Shown piece by piece: positions 25,748-36,350 of a stretch of 64,000 nucleotides of DNA. Position numbers and translations under genes: made by a program. Under the pieces are notes generated by a model. It saw only the letters and a list, made by a program, of their open reading frames with translations. It made no database searches and had not been told where the DNA came from. Numbering within the stretch: the stretch's first letter is position 1; each line of letters opens with the position of its first letter. This DNA comes from Vibrio sp. Y2-5 (GTDB lineage Bacteria > Pseudomonadota > Gammaproteobacteria > Enterobacterales > Vibrionaceae), in NCBI RefSeq assembly GCF_014596725.1, contig NZ_JACVEG010000002.1, positions 310,001-374,000 of the forward strand, given 5' to 3'.

Positions 25748-27928
25748 CTATTGACTGGCTTTCGCACGCGTTTCCGTTAAACGTGCTGAAATGCGGTTCA
25801 CATCTTCACGGGCGAAGATTTCATCCAAATTCATCGACAGCTTACGACGCCAGTTTGGGTACTCATCAACGGTTCCCGGAATGTTGACAGGATTATCCAT
25901 TTCTAACCAGTCTTCAAGCTGAATACTGAGTAGACTTGAAGAACCTGCCGCAACATGCAGTTGTAGTGCTTCACTTAGATATGAATCCATAGGAACCAGA
26001 CTTGCGTCACGTCCCACACCTTCAGGTAAATAACCATGCCAAGCCACAGAATCCAAAATACCTTGTTTGCATTTCAATCGATCATCAAACAATTCAGCCA
26101 ACTGCTCTTTATCTGGATACAAACCGATTTCGCTACCCATTTTCAGATCAGCACAGTGCCAGAAACCGCGTAGAGTCGGCATATCGTGCGTACACAAAGC
26201 CGCCATTGATTGAGGAGCATAGTGCTTAGGCGAAATAAAGCCGCCATCATCTTTAGAGGTTTCGAAGAAGAAGACTTTGTACGAATGAACGCCCGCATCA
26301 CGAAGTAGATCAACGATTTCATCCGGCACTGTACCTAAGTCTTCACCGATCACACTGCATTGGTGACGGTGAGATTCCAGCGCAAGAATGGCGAGCATGT
26401 CTTTCACTGGGTAGTAAATGTATGCGCCTTTCGTTGCGTTTTCACCTTTTGGGATCCACCACAAACGCAGTAAACCAAGAACGTGGTCAATACGCAGAGA
26501 ACCACAATGCTTCATGTTGGCACGCAACAGCTTGATGTAAGCATCATAGCCCGTCGCTTGCAGCACTTGTGGGTTTAGTGGTGGTAATCCCCAGTTTTGA
26601 CCAAGCGGGCCAAGAACATCTGGCGGAGCACCAATGCTGGCATCCAAAATCAGGTTGCCTTCATCCGCCCATGTTTCAGAGCCAGAATCGGCTACGCCCA
26701 CGGCTAAATCACGGTATAAGCCAACTGCCATGCCTTTTTCTTCGGCCAACGCCTGAGCTTCGTTGATTTGCGTGTCAGCAACCCACTGCAAGTACATATA
26801 AAGATGAACAGCATCTTGGTTGTCTTCAATGAAAGTTTGTACCGCAGGGTTTTCAAAGCGGCGGTATTTTTCTGGGAAAACAGGCCAGCCCCAAACATTG
26901 CTGTCTTCTGCATGCAACTGTGCATGCAGCGCATCAAAGGTGGCTTGATGCAGAAGGCTATCACCGCCCTCTTCCACAAAGTCCAAAAACGCGCGAGCAC
27001 GGTCGGTGTTTTTGTCCAAATGACGCGCTTTAAATTCGGCAAACAACAGTGGCAGTACGCTCATTTTCATTTGTGCGACTTCTGTGTAGTTCACCCAATG
27101 AGATTCACGTGCTTTTTGCAGGCGCTGTTGGAACTCTGCACTGCCCACTTTTTGCTGTGCTTCGCCACTTAGAGCGAACTCAGGTACAGAACTCACATCA
27201 ATATAAAGAATGTTCAACCAACGACGAGAAGACGGGCTGTATGGGCTCGCTCCTTCTGGGTTTGCTGGAAACAGTGAATGTATTGGGTTCAAACCGACAA
27301 AATCACCACCACGAGATGCGATATCTGCAACCAACTGTTTCAAGTCACCAAAATCACCGATGCCCCAGTTGTGCTGAGTTCGTAACGTGTATAGCTGAAC
27401 ACTTGGCCCCCAAAGCTTTTTGCCTGTTTCCAGAGCTGGTTGTTTGTAACACGCTGTTGGCGTCACAATAACCGTCATCTCATACGGCGCTTTACGACGT
27501 TTACGAGAAACAAACAGCTTGTGGTAGCCCAGCGCTAAATCGCTCGGCAGAGAGAATACTAGCGGGCCACCTTCTGCACGCTCATCACGAACAATTTGTG
27601 ACTGAAGGTAGCCTTCAAATACTTCGCCCTGTTCGGTTTCTAGCCGCCAGTCAAATTCACTTTCACGAGCACTAGAACCTAGATTGAGAGAAACCTCTAA
27701 CGGCTCTCCTTGAGGAATCACTAATACGGGTTCCAACACATCGGCTTTGTGTTTTTTCTCAGCCGATTTTAATAAGGTTTGATCATTGGTAGTGTCATAA
27801 CCTAAAGAAGCCAAAAGACGACGAATTGTTTCATCTTCTACCTTTGCTTCATCGCCCCAAGCACTCACATAGCTGTCGGCAATTTTTGCCATCGCAGCGA
27901 CTTTCTTTAATGCATTTTGTTCTTTCAT
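25748..27928 (-). CDS. malQ: 4-alpha-glucanotransferase MalQ (amylomaltase)
   Basis: A 726-residue GH77 enzyme that transfers maltosyl and longer groups between maltodextrins, releasing glucose. The start is the ATG following GGAGAGAGCG; a TTG 33 bases earlier has no such site. The N-terminal 150 residues are the extension typical of enterobacterial and Vibrio MalQ. Catalytic-domain motifs are HNWGIGDFGDLKQLV, GASPYSPSSRRWLNILYIDV, LRIDHVLGLLRLWWIP, VIGEDLGTVP and CTHDMPTLRGFW. It lies downstream of malP on the same strand, as in malPQ operons, and is expected to be activated by MalT. Confidence 0.96.
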   Translation of the reverse strand: MKEQNALKKVAAMAKIADSYVSAWGDEAKVEDETIRRLLASLGYDTTNDQTLLKSAEKKHKADVLEPVLVIPQGEPLEVSLNLGSSARESEFDWRLETEQGEVFEGYLQSQIVRDERAEGGPLVFSLPSDLALGYHKLFVSRKRRKAPYEMTVIVTPTACYKQPALETGKKLWGPSVQLYTLRTQHNWGIGDFGDLKQLVADIASRGGDFVGLNPIHSLFPANPEGASPYSPSSRRWLNILYIDVSSVPEFALSGEAQQKVGSAEFQQRLQKARESHWVNYTEVAQMKMSVLPLLFAEFKARHLDKNTDRARAFLDFVEEGGDSLLHQATFDALHAQLHAEDSNVWGWPVFPEKYRRFENPAVQTFIEDNQDAVHLYMYLQWVADTQINEAQALAEEKGMAVGLYRDLAVGVADSGSETWADEGNLILDASIGAPPDVLGPLGQNWGLPPLNPQVLQATGYDAYIKLLRANMKHCGSLRIDHVLGLLRLWWIPKGENATKGAYIYYPVKDMLAILALESHRHQCSVIGEDLGTVPDEIVDLLRDAGVHSYKVFFFETSKDDGGFISPKHYAPQSMAALCTHDMPTLRGFWHCADLKMGSEIGLYPDKEQLAELFDDRLKCKQGILDSVAWHGYLPEGVGRDASLVPMDSYLSEALQLHVAAGSSSLLSIQLEDWLEMDNPVNIPGTVDEYPNWRRKLSMNLDEIFAREDVNRISARLTETRAKASQ

Positions 27929-28047
27929 CGCTCTCTCCGAAGGGACTGCATAATCCTTCAAATGTGTAGGGTGTGTAATTATTAATCTTTGTCGTTTTGA
28001 CGTTTATTCATTCTGTAACATATGTTCATTAAGCGTTATAAGCCATT

Positions 28048-28071
28048 CAGCCAAGGCTTTCGCCTTGGCTG
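28048..28071 (-). other. Hairpin between malP and malQ
   Basis: CAGCCAAGGC / GCCTTGGCTG with loop TTTC lies 14 bp after the malP stop codon. There is no T tract on the minus strand, so it is more likely an mRNA 3'-end stabiliser or weak attenuator that lowers malQ relative to malP than a full terminator. Confidence 0.55.
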
Positions 28072-28084
28072 TTTGGTTTTGCTA

Positions 28085-30538
28085 TTAACGCTTCACGGCT
28101 TCAAGCTGCCAAATGTTATTCACGTAATCGCGAATACTGCGGTCAGAGCTGAACTTGCCCACCAGCGCGGTGTTCAATATGGCTTTCTTCGCCCACCCCG
28201 CCAGATCTCGATACTGCTTATCCATGTCTTCATGCGCTTTCACGTACGAAGCAAAATCGGCAAGAACAAGGTATGGGTCGCCACCATCAAGCAAGCTATC
28301 GTAAGTAGCGCGAAGCTTCGCTGGCTCACCCGGAGTAAAATCATCCGACATCAACAGATCCAGTGATGCTTTCAGTAATGGGTCCGCGTTGTAGTAGTCG
28401 TAAGGGTTGTAACCTTTTGCTTTCATTGACTCTACGCCGTCCACATCCAGACCGAAGATGTAAATGTTGTCATCACCCACTTCTTCACGAATCTCAACGT
28501 TTGCACCGTCCATCGTACCGATAGTTAACGCACCGTTTAGCGCCATCTTCATGTTGCCGGTACCTGATGCTTCTTTACCTGCGGTAGAGATTTGCTCAGA
28601 CACGTCAGCCGCAGGGATGATGATCTCCGCCATACTTACACGGTAGTCAGGAATGAAGACAACTTTCAGTTTGTTACCGATGCGTGGATCATTGTTCACT
28701 TTCTCTGCGATCTTGTTGATTGCGTAAATGATCTCTTTCGCTAGGTGGTAACCCGGCGCTGCTTTCGCGGCGAAGAACACCACACGAGGATGCACATCAA
28801 AAGATGGATCGTTGATGATGCGATGGTACAGAGAAAGAATGTGCAGCATGTTTAGGTGCTGACGTTTGTACTCATGCAGACGTTTGATTTGAACGTCAAA
28901 GATCGCATTGGTATCAAGTTCGATACCCATGTTGTCTTTCACCCAATCAGCTAGACGCTGTTTGTTCTCTTTCTTCACTGCCATGAATTGCTTCTGGAAT
29001 TTCGCATCACCAGCGTACTGAGAAATCGACTCTAGTTGATCGAGATGTGCTGGCCACTGGTCACCAATTTTCTCAGTAATCAATGCAGACAGAGCTGGGT
29101 TACAGAATTTCAGCCAACGGCGAGGTGTAATACCATTAGTAACGTTCTGTAGACGACTCGGGTACAGTTCATTGAACTCAGGGAACAGGTCACGTTTGAC
29201 TAACTCTGAGTGCAGGGCAGCAACACCGTTTACAGCGTAAGAACCCACTACACAAAGGTTTGCCATGCGCACCATGCGATGGAAGCCTTCTTCAATAATG
29301 GACAGCTTCTGCTGTTTAGAAACATCACCCGGCCATTTCGCACGAACTTCCTGCATAAAGCGATGGTTGATTTCGTAAATGATTTCCATGTGACGAGGAA
29401 GCAGGCGCTGAATCAAAGACTCGCTCCAAGTTTCCAATGCTTCTGGCAATAAAGTGTGGTTGGTATAAGCAAATGTCTTAGAACAGATGTCCCAAGCCGC
29501 TTCCCAAGACAGACCTCGCTCATCAACCAAAATACGCATCAATTCAGGAATCGCGATGGTTGGGTGCGTATCGTTAAGCTGAATTGTCTCTTTCTTCGGT
29601 AGATCTTCCAGTGCAAAACCAGCACCTTCATGACGACGAAGAATGTCACGTACCGATGCCGCACTGTGGAAGTACTGTTGCATCAAACGCAGTGTTTTCC
29701 CTTTCTCATGGTTGTCGTTCGGGTAAAGCACTTTAGTAATGTTGCCCGCATCAATCAGTGAGTGCTGAGCTTCGAAGTAGTTACCGTTGTTAAAGCTCTC
29801 TAGTGAGAATGGTGCAATGGCACGACATTCCCAAAGGCGCAGCGGATAAACAGTATCGCTTTGGTAGCCGACAATTGGTAGATCCCAAGGCATTGCTTGT
29901 ACCATCATACCCGGAACCCATTTACGTACTTCTTTACCGTTTTCATGGACCACTTCAACGTGGCCATAGAAACCGATTTCTTGTTTCAGCTCAGGACGTG
30001 CAATTTCCCAAGGGTAACCTTCGATACCACACCAAGCATCTGGCGCTTCTTTCTGATGACCTTGCTCAAAAGACTGTTTGAATAAACCGTATTCGTAGTG
30101 AAGACCATAACCCACGGTTGGGTATTCTTGAGCCGCACATGAGTCCATGAAACACGCAGCAAGACGACCAAGACCACCGTTACCTAATGAAGGGTCACGT
30201 TCTTCTTCAAGTAAATCCGTTAAGTTCTGACCTAATTCCGCCATCGCCTCAGTAACCTGTTCATAAAGGCCCATGCTAATCAAGTTGTTACCTGTTAAAC
30301 GGCCAATCAGGAACTCAAGAGATAGATAGTTCAGGCTTTTTGCATTAACGATGCGCTCGTCTTGTTCTGTTTCAAGCATGTCGAACGTTGTTAATTCTGC
30401 TAGAGCATGACCCATAGCCAAGTACCAAGAACGGCTAGAAGCATGTTCCACTGTAGTCGCGTATGTCGCGGTAAGATTACGCTTTACGTTCGCTTGGAAC
30501 GCTGCTTTATCAAACGTTTTCTGTTGCGTAGGTTTCAT
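28085..30538 (-). CDS. malP: Maltodextrin/glycogen phosphorylase
   Basis: An 817-residue GT35 phosphorylase that releases glucose-1-phosphate from alpha-1,4-glucans. Family signatures include LGNGGLGRLAACFMDS, VPYDLPIVGY-like MPWDLPIVGYQSDTVYPL, IQLNDTHPTIAIPELMR, the VKRLHEYKRQ-type IKRLHEYKRQHLN, and the pyridoxal-phosphate site EASGTGNMKMALNGALTIGT. It is the first gene of a malP-malQ pair and is divergent from malT, the classical arrangement, which favours MalP over a glycogen-specific GlgP. CRP- and MalT-type sites are visible in the shared upstream region. Confidence 0.93.
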   Translation of the reverse strand: MKPTQQKTFDKAAFQANVKRNLTATYATTVEHASSRSWYLAMGHALAELTTFDMLETEQDERIVNAKSLNYLSLEFLIGRLTGNNLISMGLYEQVTEAMAELGQNLTDLLEEERDPSLGNGGLGRLAACFMDSCAAQEYPTVGYGLHYEYGLFKQSFEQGHQKEAPDAWCGIEGYPWEIARPELKQEIGFYGHVEVVHENGKEVRKWVPGMMVQAMPWDLPIVGYQSDTVYPLRLWECRAIAPFSLESFNNGNYFEAQHSLIDAGNITKVLYPNDNHEKGKTLRLMQQYFHSAASVRDILRRHEGAGFALEDLPKKETIQLNDTHPTIAIPELMRILVDERGLSWEAAWDICSKTFAYTNHTLLPEALETWSESLIQRLLPRHMEIIYEINHRFMQEVRAKWPGDVSKQQKLSIIEEGFHRMVRMANLCVVGSYAVNGVAALHSELVKRDLFPEFNELYPSRLQNVTNGITPRRWLKFCNPALSALITEKIGDQWPAHLDQLESISQYAGDAKFQKQFMAVKKENKQRLADWVKDNMGIELDTNAIFDVQIKRLHEYKRQHLNMLHILSLYHRIINDPSFDVHPRVVFFAAKAAPGYHLAKEIIYAINKIAEKVNNDPRIGNKLKVVFIPDYRVSMAEIIIPAADVSEQISTAGKEASGTGNMKMALNGALTIGTMDGANVEIREEVGDDNIYIFGLDVDGVESMKAKGYNPYDYYNADPLLKASLDLLMSDDFTPGEPAKLRATYDSLLDGGDPYLVLADFASYVKAHEDMDKQYRDLAGWAKKAILNTALVGKFSSDRSIRDYVNNIWQLEAVKR

Positions 30539-30601
30539 CGAGAAATCTCTCTTATCAGTTCTAATTCATCTGTGCATATCCTGCCCGCACTATAAAATGT
30601 A

Positions 30602-30640
30602 AACATCCTCCCAAGTTGTCATGAATTTAGGAGGAGGAGT
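30602..30640 (-). promoter_or_regulatory. Candidate MalT boxes upstream of malP
   Basis: The minus strand reads GGGAGGATG at 30612-30604 and the plus strand reads AGGAGGAGGAG at 30629-30639. Both resemble the MalT box consensus GGGGA(T/G)GAGG. Their position about 65-100 bp before the malP start fits activation by MalT. The match is partial. Confidence 0.45.
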
Positions 30641-30713
30641 AAGGGCGTAGAGGGTGTAGCACTTAAGTCGGAGTGATCAATCTCTCATTGATTGTCTAAT
30701 ACGCGGGATTCTG

Positions 30714-30729
30714 AGTGATTGCGATCACA
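30714..30729. promoter_or_regulatory. CRP-type site in the malP-malT region
   Basis: AGTGATTGCGATCACA matches the CRP consensus TGTGA-N6-TCACA at nine of ten half-site positions. It could serve malP in concert with MalT boxes nearer the gene. Confidence 0.65.
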
Positions 30730-30897
30730 ACGACTGCCTCAATAACCTTAGACGGGGTTTAAATAGCTCGGAGATTCAAGCAGCGATCCTTTTGCTCAGA
30801 ATGTATACTCCGTCACACTAAAATTATCATTTTTACTCAAATTTCATAAAATCCCGTATACCCCCCCCTCTATTCAAACTTACCAGCTATTAATTTT

Positions 30898-30913
30898 ATT
30901 GACGTGCGTCACA
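30898..30913. promoter_or_regulatory. Second CRP-like site, upstream of malT
   Basis: ATTGACGTGCGTCACA has a perfect right half (TCACA) and a weaker left half. It lies about 155 bp before the malT start and could give the CRP dependence known for malT in enteric bacteria. Confidence 0.45.
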
Positions 30914-31068
30914 AAACAAGGGCGTAGTTATCTTAGGAATGTGAATCCTGCGAAATTCGAGAAAGGGATCAATAAACGTAGTGAAAAACTTCAAGTAACA
31001 TCGTTGCCACAAAAGTGACAGAGATCTCTGTTTTCGCCGCCTACTATTTGATCGAAGGGAAATCAAGA

Positions 31069-33777
31069 ATGTGGATACCTTCTAAACTGACGCGCCCTGG
31101 GCGTCTGCACAACGCAATTGTTCGCCCAAGAGTGCTGGATATGTTGCATAACGCCACTTGCTATAAACTCGTGCTATTTCGCTCCCCAGCAGGCTATGGA
31201 AAAACCACCATGGCTGCTCAGTGGCTTGCAGATAAACCTCATGTTGGTTGGTACAGCATTGACGATAGTGATAACGATCCTTTTCGTTTCCTGAACTATT
31301 TTCTGCAAGCGGTCAATAAAGCCACCGACCAAAGTTGCCCAAATGCGCAAAAATTGGCGGAAAAACGTCAGTTCTCTTCGATTCACTCACTGTTTAGTGA
31401 AGTGTTCACCGAAATGGCGCACTACCACCAAGAATGTTATGTGGTGCTGGACGACTATCATCTGATTTCTGATGACGAAATCCATGAAGCGATGCGCTTT
31501 TTCATCAAACACATGCCAGACAACATGACCTTAGTGGTGACCAGCCGAGCGGCACCACCACTGGGCACTGCAAACCTTCGTGTGCGTGATTTAATGATTG
31601 AAATTGGCAACGAACTGCTGGCATTCGACACCGAAGAAACCACCCGTTTCTTTAATCAACGAGTTACCGATGGCGTTGATGACACCACAGCAAACAGCTT
31701 ACGTGACTACGTGGAAGGCTGGCCTTCAGCGTTACAACTCATTGCGCTGCAAGCGCAATATCAAAAGCGCACTCTAGAGCAAAGTGCCGAGTCCGTTTCT
31801 CAGTTCAATCATGCGCATTTGTGGGATTACTTGGTTGAAGAGGTCTTTGACCTTCTCGACAACGAAACGCGTCAGTTCCTGATGCAGTGTTCGGTATTGG
31901 AACACTTCAACGATTCATTGGTGACTGCACTGACCAAGCGTGATGATGCGTTAAGTATGATTGAATCACTTAACCGTTTTGGCTTGTTTATCTACCCGCT
32001 GGAAGGTGAACACAATTGGTATCGCTTCCATAATTTGTTTGGTGAATTCCTTGCCCACCAGCGTCTGGCGCGTATTCCACAGCAAGAGCACGACTTACAC
32101 CGCGAAGCGTCACTGGCTTGGTTAGAAATGTCCAACCCGCACCAAGCATTACGTCATGCCAAAATCGCTCAGGACACCGATTTGCTGTCTACCATTTTGA
32201 GCAAACACGGTTGGAGTATGTTCAACCAAGGCGAGTTGGAGATGTTGGAATCTTCAATCAACCTACTTTCGCCTACTCAGCTGTATAGCGAACCTAAACT
32301 TTGCATGCTGCAAGCTTGGTTGGCACAAAGTCAGCATAGATACAACGATGTTGGTGCCCTGCTTTCCAAAGCGGATGAAGAGATGGCAAAACTTAATGTG
32401 GAACTGTCGAGCAAAGAGCAAGGTGAATTCAACGCATTACGCGCTCAGGTTGCGATTAACCAAAACGAGCCGGAAAAAGCGTTAGAACTCGCTGAGTTGG
32501 CGTTAAGCCAGCTCGATAACACCATCTATCGCAGCCGAATTGTGGCAACCTCCGTTGTGGGTGAAGTCAACCACGTGTTAGGGCAACTCAGCCGCGCACT
32601 ACCAATGATGCAGCAGACTGAGAAACTGGCTCGCCAGTATCAGGTTTATCATCAGGCACTTTGGGCACTGTTACAGCAGAGCGAGATTCTGATTGCTCAG
32701 GGCTATGTTCAAGCCGCTTATGAAGTTCAGGACAATGCGTTCAAATTGATTGAAGAGCATCAGCTTCACCAGCTTCCATTGCACGAGTTTTTGCTACGTG
32801 TACGTGCACAAATTCTCTGGTGCTGGAACCGTTTGGACGAAGCCGAAGAATGTGCTTACAAAGGCCTCGATGTACTAGGAAACCATTCACCGAGTAAACA
32901 TCTGCACAGTTATTCGATGCTGGCACGCATCTCAGTGGGTCGTGGCGAACTGGACAAAGCCAGCCGCTTTATCGAACAAATTCTGCACCTGATGAAACAG
33001 TCTAGCTACCATGTCGACTGGACAGCGAATGCGTCGCTTTCATTGCTGCTTTACTGGCAAGCTCGTGGTGATAAGGATTCGATTCAGAATTGGCTGAATA
33101 CTTCGACTCGCCCAGAAAGAGCCTGTAACCACTTCTCGCAACTGCAATGGCGCAACATTGCCCGGGCTCAAATTAACTTAGACATGATGGAAGAAGCTCA
33201 GCAAACGTTGAATTTCATGCAAGAAGAAGCGAAGCAGTATCAGCTCATTACCGATATCAACCGTAACCTGATTGTTGAGTCGATTCTGGCGACGACTCTT
33301 GGCAAAGAAGAGGAAGCGCGCGATAAGCTTAAGCAAGCGTTAGCACTCACTAACCAAACCGGTATGATTGGCAACTTCCTCATCGACGGAGCCAAAGTGG
33401 GTCATGTGTTGGAAAAACTGCTTCAGCGTGGCGAGTTAGGCGATTTAGAGCGCCACCGCGCGCAACAGTTAATGAAAGAGATTTCAACTACCCAACGCAG
33501 TCGTTCAGTGCACTTTGATGAAGAGTTTGTAGAGAAACTGATCAATCACCCGAACATTCCGGAGTTAGTACGTACTAGCCCCCTAACCCAACGTGAATGG
33601 CAAGTGTTAGGTTTGATCTATTCCGGTTTCAGCAATGAACAAATTGCACAGGAACTTGATGTGGCAGGCACCACCATCAAAACTCACATTCGCAACCTGT
33701 ATCAGAAACTCAATATTGCCAACCGAAAAGAAGCGGTTCACACCGCTGAGAATCTGTTGCAGTTGATGGGATATTGA
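31069..33777 (+). CDS. malT: Maltose-regulon activator MalT
   Basis: A 902-residue ATP- and maltotriose-dependent activator, the family length. The start [20 protein letters not shown] is the conserved MalT N-terminus; an upstream extension of 18 codons has no ribosome site and is not used. The nucleotide-binding domain has the P-loop [14 protein letters not shown] and a Walker B-like [10 protein letters not shown]. The middle of the protein is a helical repeat (SUPR/TPR-like) sensor, and the C-terminus is a LuxR-type helix-turn-helix ([36 protein letters not shown]). It is divergent from malP, which it should activate through boxes in the shared region. Confidence 0.96.
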   Translation: MWIPSKLTRPGRLHNAIVRPRVLDMLHNATCYKLVLFRSPAGYGKTTMAAQWLADKPHVGWYSIDDSDNDPFRFLNYFLQAVNKATDQSCPNAQKLAEKRQFSSIHSLFSEVFTEMAHYHQECYVVLDDYHLISDDEIHEAMRFFIKHMPDNMTLVVTSRAAPPLGTANLRVRDLMIEIGNELLAFDTEETTRFFNQRVTDGVDDTTANSLRDYVEGWPSALQLIALQAQYQKRTLEQSAESVSQFNHAHLWDYLVEEVFDLLDNETRQFLMQCSVLEHFNDSLVTALTKRDDALSMIESLNRFGLFIYPLEGEHNWYRFHNLFGEFLAHQRLARIPQQEHDLHREASLAWLEMSNPHQALRHAKIAQDTDLLSTILSKHGWSMFNQGELEMLESSINLLSPTQLYSEPKLCMLQAWLAQSQHRYNDVGALLSKADEEMAKLNVELSSKEQGEFNALRAQVAINQNEPEKALELAELALSQLDNTIYRSRIVATSVVGEVNHVLGQLSRALPMMQQTEKLARQYQVYHQALWALLQQSEILIAQGYVQAAYEVQDNAFKLIEEHQLHQLPLHEFLLRVRAQILWCWNRLDEAEECAYKGLDVLGNHSPSKHLHSYSMLARISVGRGELDKASRFIEQILHLMKQSSYHVDWTANASLSLLLYWQARGDKDSIQNWLNTSTRPERACNHFSQLQWRNIARAQINLDMMEEAQQTLNFMQEEAKQYQLITDINRNLIVESILATTLGKEEEARDKLKQALALTNQTGMIGNFLIDGAKVGHVLEKLLQRGELGDLERHRAQQLMKEISTTQRSRSVHFDEEFVEKLINHPNIPELVRTSPLTQREWQVLGLIYSGFSNEQIAQELDVAGTTIKTHIRNLYQKLNIANRKEAVHTAENLLQLMGY

Positions 33778-33791
33778 TTCGAGTAAAACGC

Positions 33792-33820
33792 AAAGAGCCA
33801 GCAATGCTGGCTCTTTTACT
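33792..33820. terminator. Terminator of malT (bidirectional with yibL)
   Basis: AAAGAGCCAGCA / TGCTGGCTCTTT is followed by a T-rich tail and lies between convergent genes. Confidence 0.8.
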
Positions 33821-33834
33821 ATTCTTTTTTAAGA

Positions 33835-34191
33835 TCAGAAAGATTTTGGCGCGAAACCAGTCATCACTTCAAGGCGCATCGCTTTACCAATTTTCGTCAT
33901 TGGGTGAACAATCACTAAGCCTTTTACTTTCTTCTTAAGCTTACCTAAATCTGCTTGCTCTTCTTTAGTGATTTCACGAGAGAAAGCCATATCCGATAAC
34001 TCTTTACGTTCTTTATTCAGATCGTACTCAGCTTTGTGCTTCAAGCTTTTTAGCTGCTTAGTCAGTCTATCGATATCGTCGGTAAATTTAGTGATCATCG
34101 CACTATCGCCGCGAGTCTTTGCTGCATCCAACTTGTGATGGCAAGTATCGATGCGATTGTTCAGTTGTTGAATATCGTTCTTCAGACTCAT
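33835..34191 (-). CDS. yibL: YibL-family ribosome-associated protein
   Basis: A 118-residue protein matching E. coli YibL. The N-terminal two thirds are a charged coiled coil; the conserved C-terminus reads FSREITKEEQADLGKLKKKV then KGLVIVHPMTKIGKAMRLEV and MTGF, which aligns closely with the E. coli end [20 protein letters not shown]. YibL has been found with ribosomes, but its exact job is unknown. AAGGA before the ATG supports the start. It is monocistronic. Confidence 0.9.
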   Translation of the reverse strand: MSLKNDIQQLNNRIDTCHHKLDAAKTRGDSAMITKFTDDIDRLTKQLKSLKHKAEYDLNKERKELSDMAFSREITKEEQADLGKLKKKVKGLVIVHPMTKIGKAMRLEVMTGFAPKSF

Positions 34192-34512
34192 GGTTTAGTC
34201 CTTACATAAAATTTGGAGGCGGAGTATAGCATAGCTGTACTAAGAGGCTCTATGGAAATTAATTCAGATTGTTATTCTATAACCCTCTACTTCGATTGTT
34301 TCATTGCTAGCCTCTAACAAATGGTAATTAAAGTTCAACGATATTGGCTATATACCTGTTTAGCATTAACAACCGCTCTCCACTCTTTACCCAAAGATGT
34401 CCCCTGCTTTACTAGGATATAAGCTCTGAGCTTCAAGCTCCTATCATTGCATGCCTGTGTACTATTTCAGCAAACGTTTGTAGCTTCGAATTTGAAAATT
34501 ACTTAGAAAAGA
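34192..34512. other. Intergenic region with no recognisable feature
   Basis: This gap lies between yibL and the end of the cyo operon, upstream of yibL. It must contain the yibL promoter. I see no gene, RNA or repeat in the remaining sequence. Confidence 0.4.
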
Positions 34513-34536
34513 AAAGGCACCTAAACAGGTGCCTTT
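34513..34536 (-). terminator. Terminator of the cyo operon
   Basis: AAAGGCACCT / AGGTGCCTTT with loop AAAC is followed on the minus strand by a T-rich stretch (TCTTTTCTAAG). Confidence 0.8.
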
Positions 34537-34569
34537 AAGCTTGTGACGGGTTTTCTCAATAGAAAAACT

Positions 34570-35436
34570 TTAAATTGATAGTGGGATAAGCTCTACACCC
34601 AGCACGGTACTGATGCCCATGACAACCAGTAACGATACTTTGAATACCGCTTTCGACCATTCAACATAGTTTTCTTCAGTAACCTTTTTGAAGGTCACTT
34701 GTGTCCACATGAAACATACGCCTGCAGCGACAACCAAGTATTCGTAACCACCATTTCCGAGCAGAAACAGCGCTAGCGCCACTAAGTTGAAAGCAACCAC
34801 ATAGGCAATCATGTGTTTACGTGCTTTTTCGATACCAGACACGACCGGTAATACAGGGATTCCGGCATTTTTGTAGTCTTGCATACGAAACATTGCAATC
34901 GCGTAAGAATGCGGCATTTGCCATAAACAGAACAAGGCAAACAGCAGTACCGCTTCCAAGCTGATGTAGTTTGTCACCGCTAGGTAGCCAACCAAAGGTG
35001 GTACTGCCCCAGAGACGCTGCCGACCAGAGTTCCATACACAGAGTTACGCTTGTACCACATGGTGTAGAAGAACACGTAGAACACGTAGCCCAATAGCAC
35101 GACCACCGCAGATAACGGATTCGCCATGCTATAAAGCAACGCCGTTCCCGCTAACAGCAATACGATGGCAAACACAAACGCATGATCAATGTTGATATCA
35201 CCCTGAGCCAGCAAACGGCCGCGAGTTCTGTCCATTTTCAAATCAATATCGCGATCGAAAATATTGTTCACTACGCAGCCTGATGCAATCACCATCGCCA
35301 CACCCGCTAAGGAGCACAACAGTAATAATCCATCCGCGGCTTCTGATTTGGCTGCGAGGAAATACCCCGCAGCAACAGAGATCAGGTTGCCGATGATAAT
35401 TCCCGGCTTAGTGATTGATAGGTAACCTCTGATCAT
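34570..35436 (-). CDS. cyoE: Protohaem IX farnesyltransferase CyoE
   Basis: A 288-residue inner-membrane UbiA-family prenyltransferase that attaches a farnesyl group to haem b to give haem O, the cofactor of cytochrome bo3. It has about nine helices and the Mg-diphosphate-binding motif NNIFDRDIDLKMDRTRGR; the second conserved loop is YTMWYKRNSVYGTLVGS and GAVPPLVGYLA. It is the last gene of cyoABCDE, six bases after cyoD. Confidence 0.95.
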   Translation of the reverse strand: MIRGYLSITKPGIIIGNLISVAAGYFLAAKSEAADGLLLLCSLAGVAMVIASGCVVNNIFDRDIDLKMDRTRGRLLAQGDINIDHAFVFAIVLLLAGTALLYSMANPLSAVVVLLGYVFYVFFYTMWYKRNSVYGTLVGSVSGAVPPLVGYLAVTNYISLEAVLLFALFCLWQMPHSYAIAMFRMQDYKNAGIPVLPVVSGIEKARKHMIAYVVAFNLVALALFLLGNGGYEYLVVAAGVCFMWTQVTFKKVTEENYVEWSKAVFKVSLLVVMGISTVLGVELIPLSI

Positions 35437-35442
35437 TTCAAC

Positions 35443-35757
35443 CTACATCGACATGTTGACGTTAAGGTTCCACATGATCCAGATAGAACCTGCAATCAGT
35501 ATCAAGACAACCAACGCAGTGAACATCAGTGAAACAAAGTTCCACTTGCCTTCATCTGTCTTAATTTCCATATGTAGGAAGTAGATGAAATGAACAATCA
35601 CCTGAATCACCGCACAACCAAATAAGATTGCGTATGTGACGTCTTTTGGCAGACTTTGAGTCGCAACAAAGTAAAACGGAATAATGGTCAGGATCAGTGA
35701 CGCAATAAAACCTTTTACGTAGTCGCTCTTCGCGCTCTCTAAATGTTGGTTGCTCAT
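35443..35757 (-). CDS. cyoD: Cytochrome bo3 oxidase subunit IV CyoD
   Basis: A 104-residue small subunit with three membrane helices (GFIASLILTIIPFYFVA, YAILFGCAVIQVIVHFIYFL, LMFTALVVLILIAGSIWIMW). It is needed for assembly and the binuclear centre of the bo3 oxidase. The start ATG ([15 protein letters not shown]) shares one base with the cyoC stop codon (TAATG), showing translational coupling; a longer reading frame extending into cyoC is not the real start. Confidence 0.93.
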   Translation of the reverse strand: MSNQHLESAKSDYVKGFIASLILTIIPFYFVATQSLPKDVTYAILFGCAVIQVIVHFIYFLHMEIKTDEGKWNFVSLMFTALVVLILIAGSIWIMWNLNVNMSM

Positions 35758-36350
35758 TACATAACCCCCACTAGGTAAACGATGGTAAATACACAGATCC
35801 AAACGATGTCGAGGAAGTGCCAGAACAAGCTCAAGCAGTTAAAGCGAGTTTCCATCATTTCATTCAAGCCTTTGGTTGATAGCTGCCAGTAACATACTGC
35901 CAACCAGATCAAACCAAAGCTCACGTGTAGACCGTGTGTACCAACTAGCGTGAAAAACGCAGATAGGAACGCGCTGCGCTGCGGGCTAGCGCCTTCAGCA
36001 ATCAGATGATGGAATTCGTACAATTCCATCGCAATAAAGCCAGCACCTAGAACGAAAGTAAACGCTAACCAACGTTTAAGAGCTGCAATGTCTTTGCGCT
36101 TCATCGCAATCATGCCGAAACCGAAAGTGATACTACTGAACAGCAGCATCATGGTTTCTACAAAGACGAATGGCAGTTCAAACAGCTCTTTCGCGTCAGG
36201 ACCACCAGCGGTCGCGTTAGCAAGTACTGCGTACGTTGCGAACAAGCTCGCAAACAGCACACAGTCGCTCATCAAGTAAATCCAGAAACCGAACAGTTTC
36301 AGACCACCAGTATCGTGGTGATCATGTGCATCATGAGTATTAGCGTGCAT
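35757..36350 (-). CDS. cyoC: Cytochrome bo3 oxidase subunit III CyoC
   Basis: A 197-residue haem-copper oxidase subunit III with five helices. Features include the histidine-rich N-terminus ([15 protein letters not shown]), [36 protein letters not shown] and the end [19 protein letters not shown]. It overlaps the end of cyoB by 11 bp and touches cyoD, so the genes are tightly coupled. Confidence 0.95.
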   Translation of the reverse strand: MHANTHDAHDHHDTGGLKLFGFWIYLMSDCVLFASLFATYAVLANATAGGPDAKELFELPFVFVETMMLLFSSITFGFGMIAMKRKDIAALKRWLAFTFVLGAGFIAMELYEFHHLIAEGASPQRSAFLSAFFTLVGTHGLHVSFGLIWLAVCYWQLSTKGLNEMMETRFNCLSLFWHFLDIVWICVFTIVYLVGVM

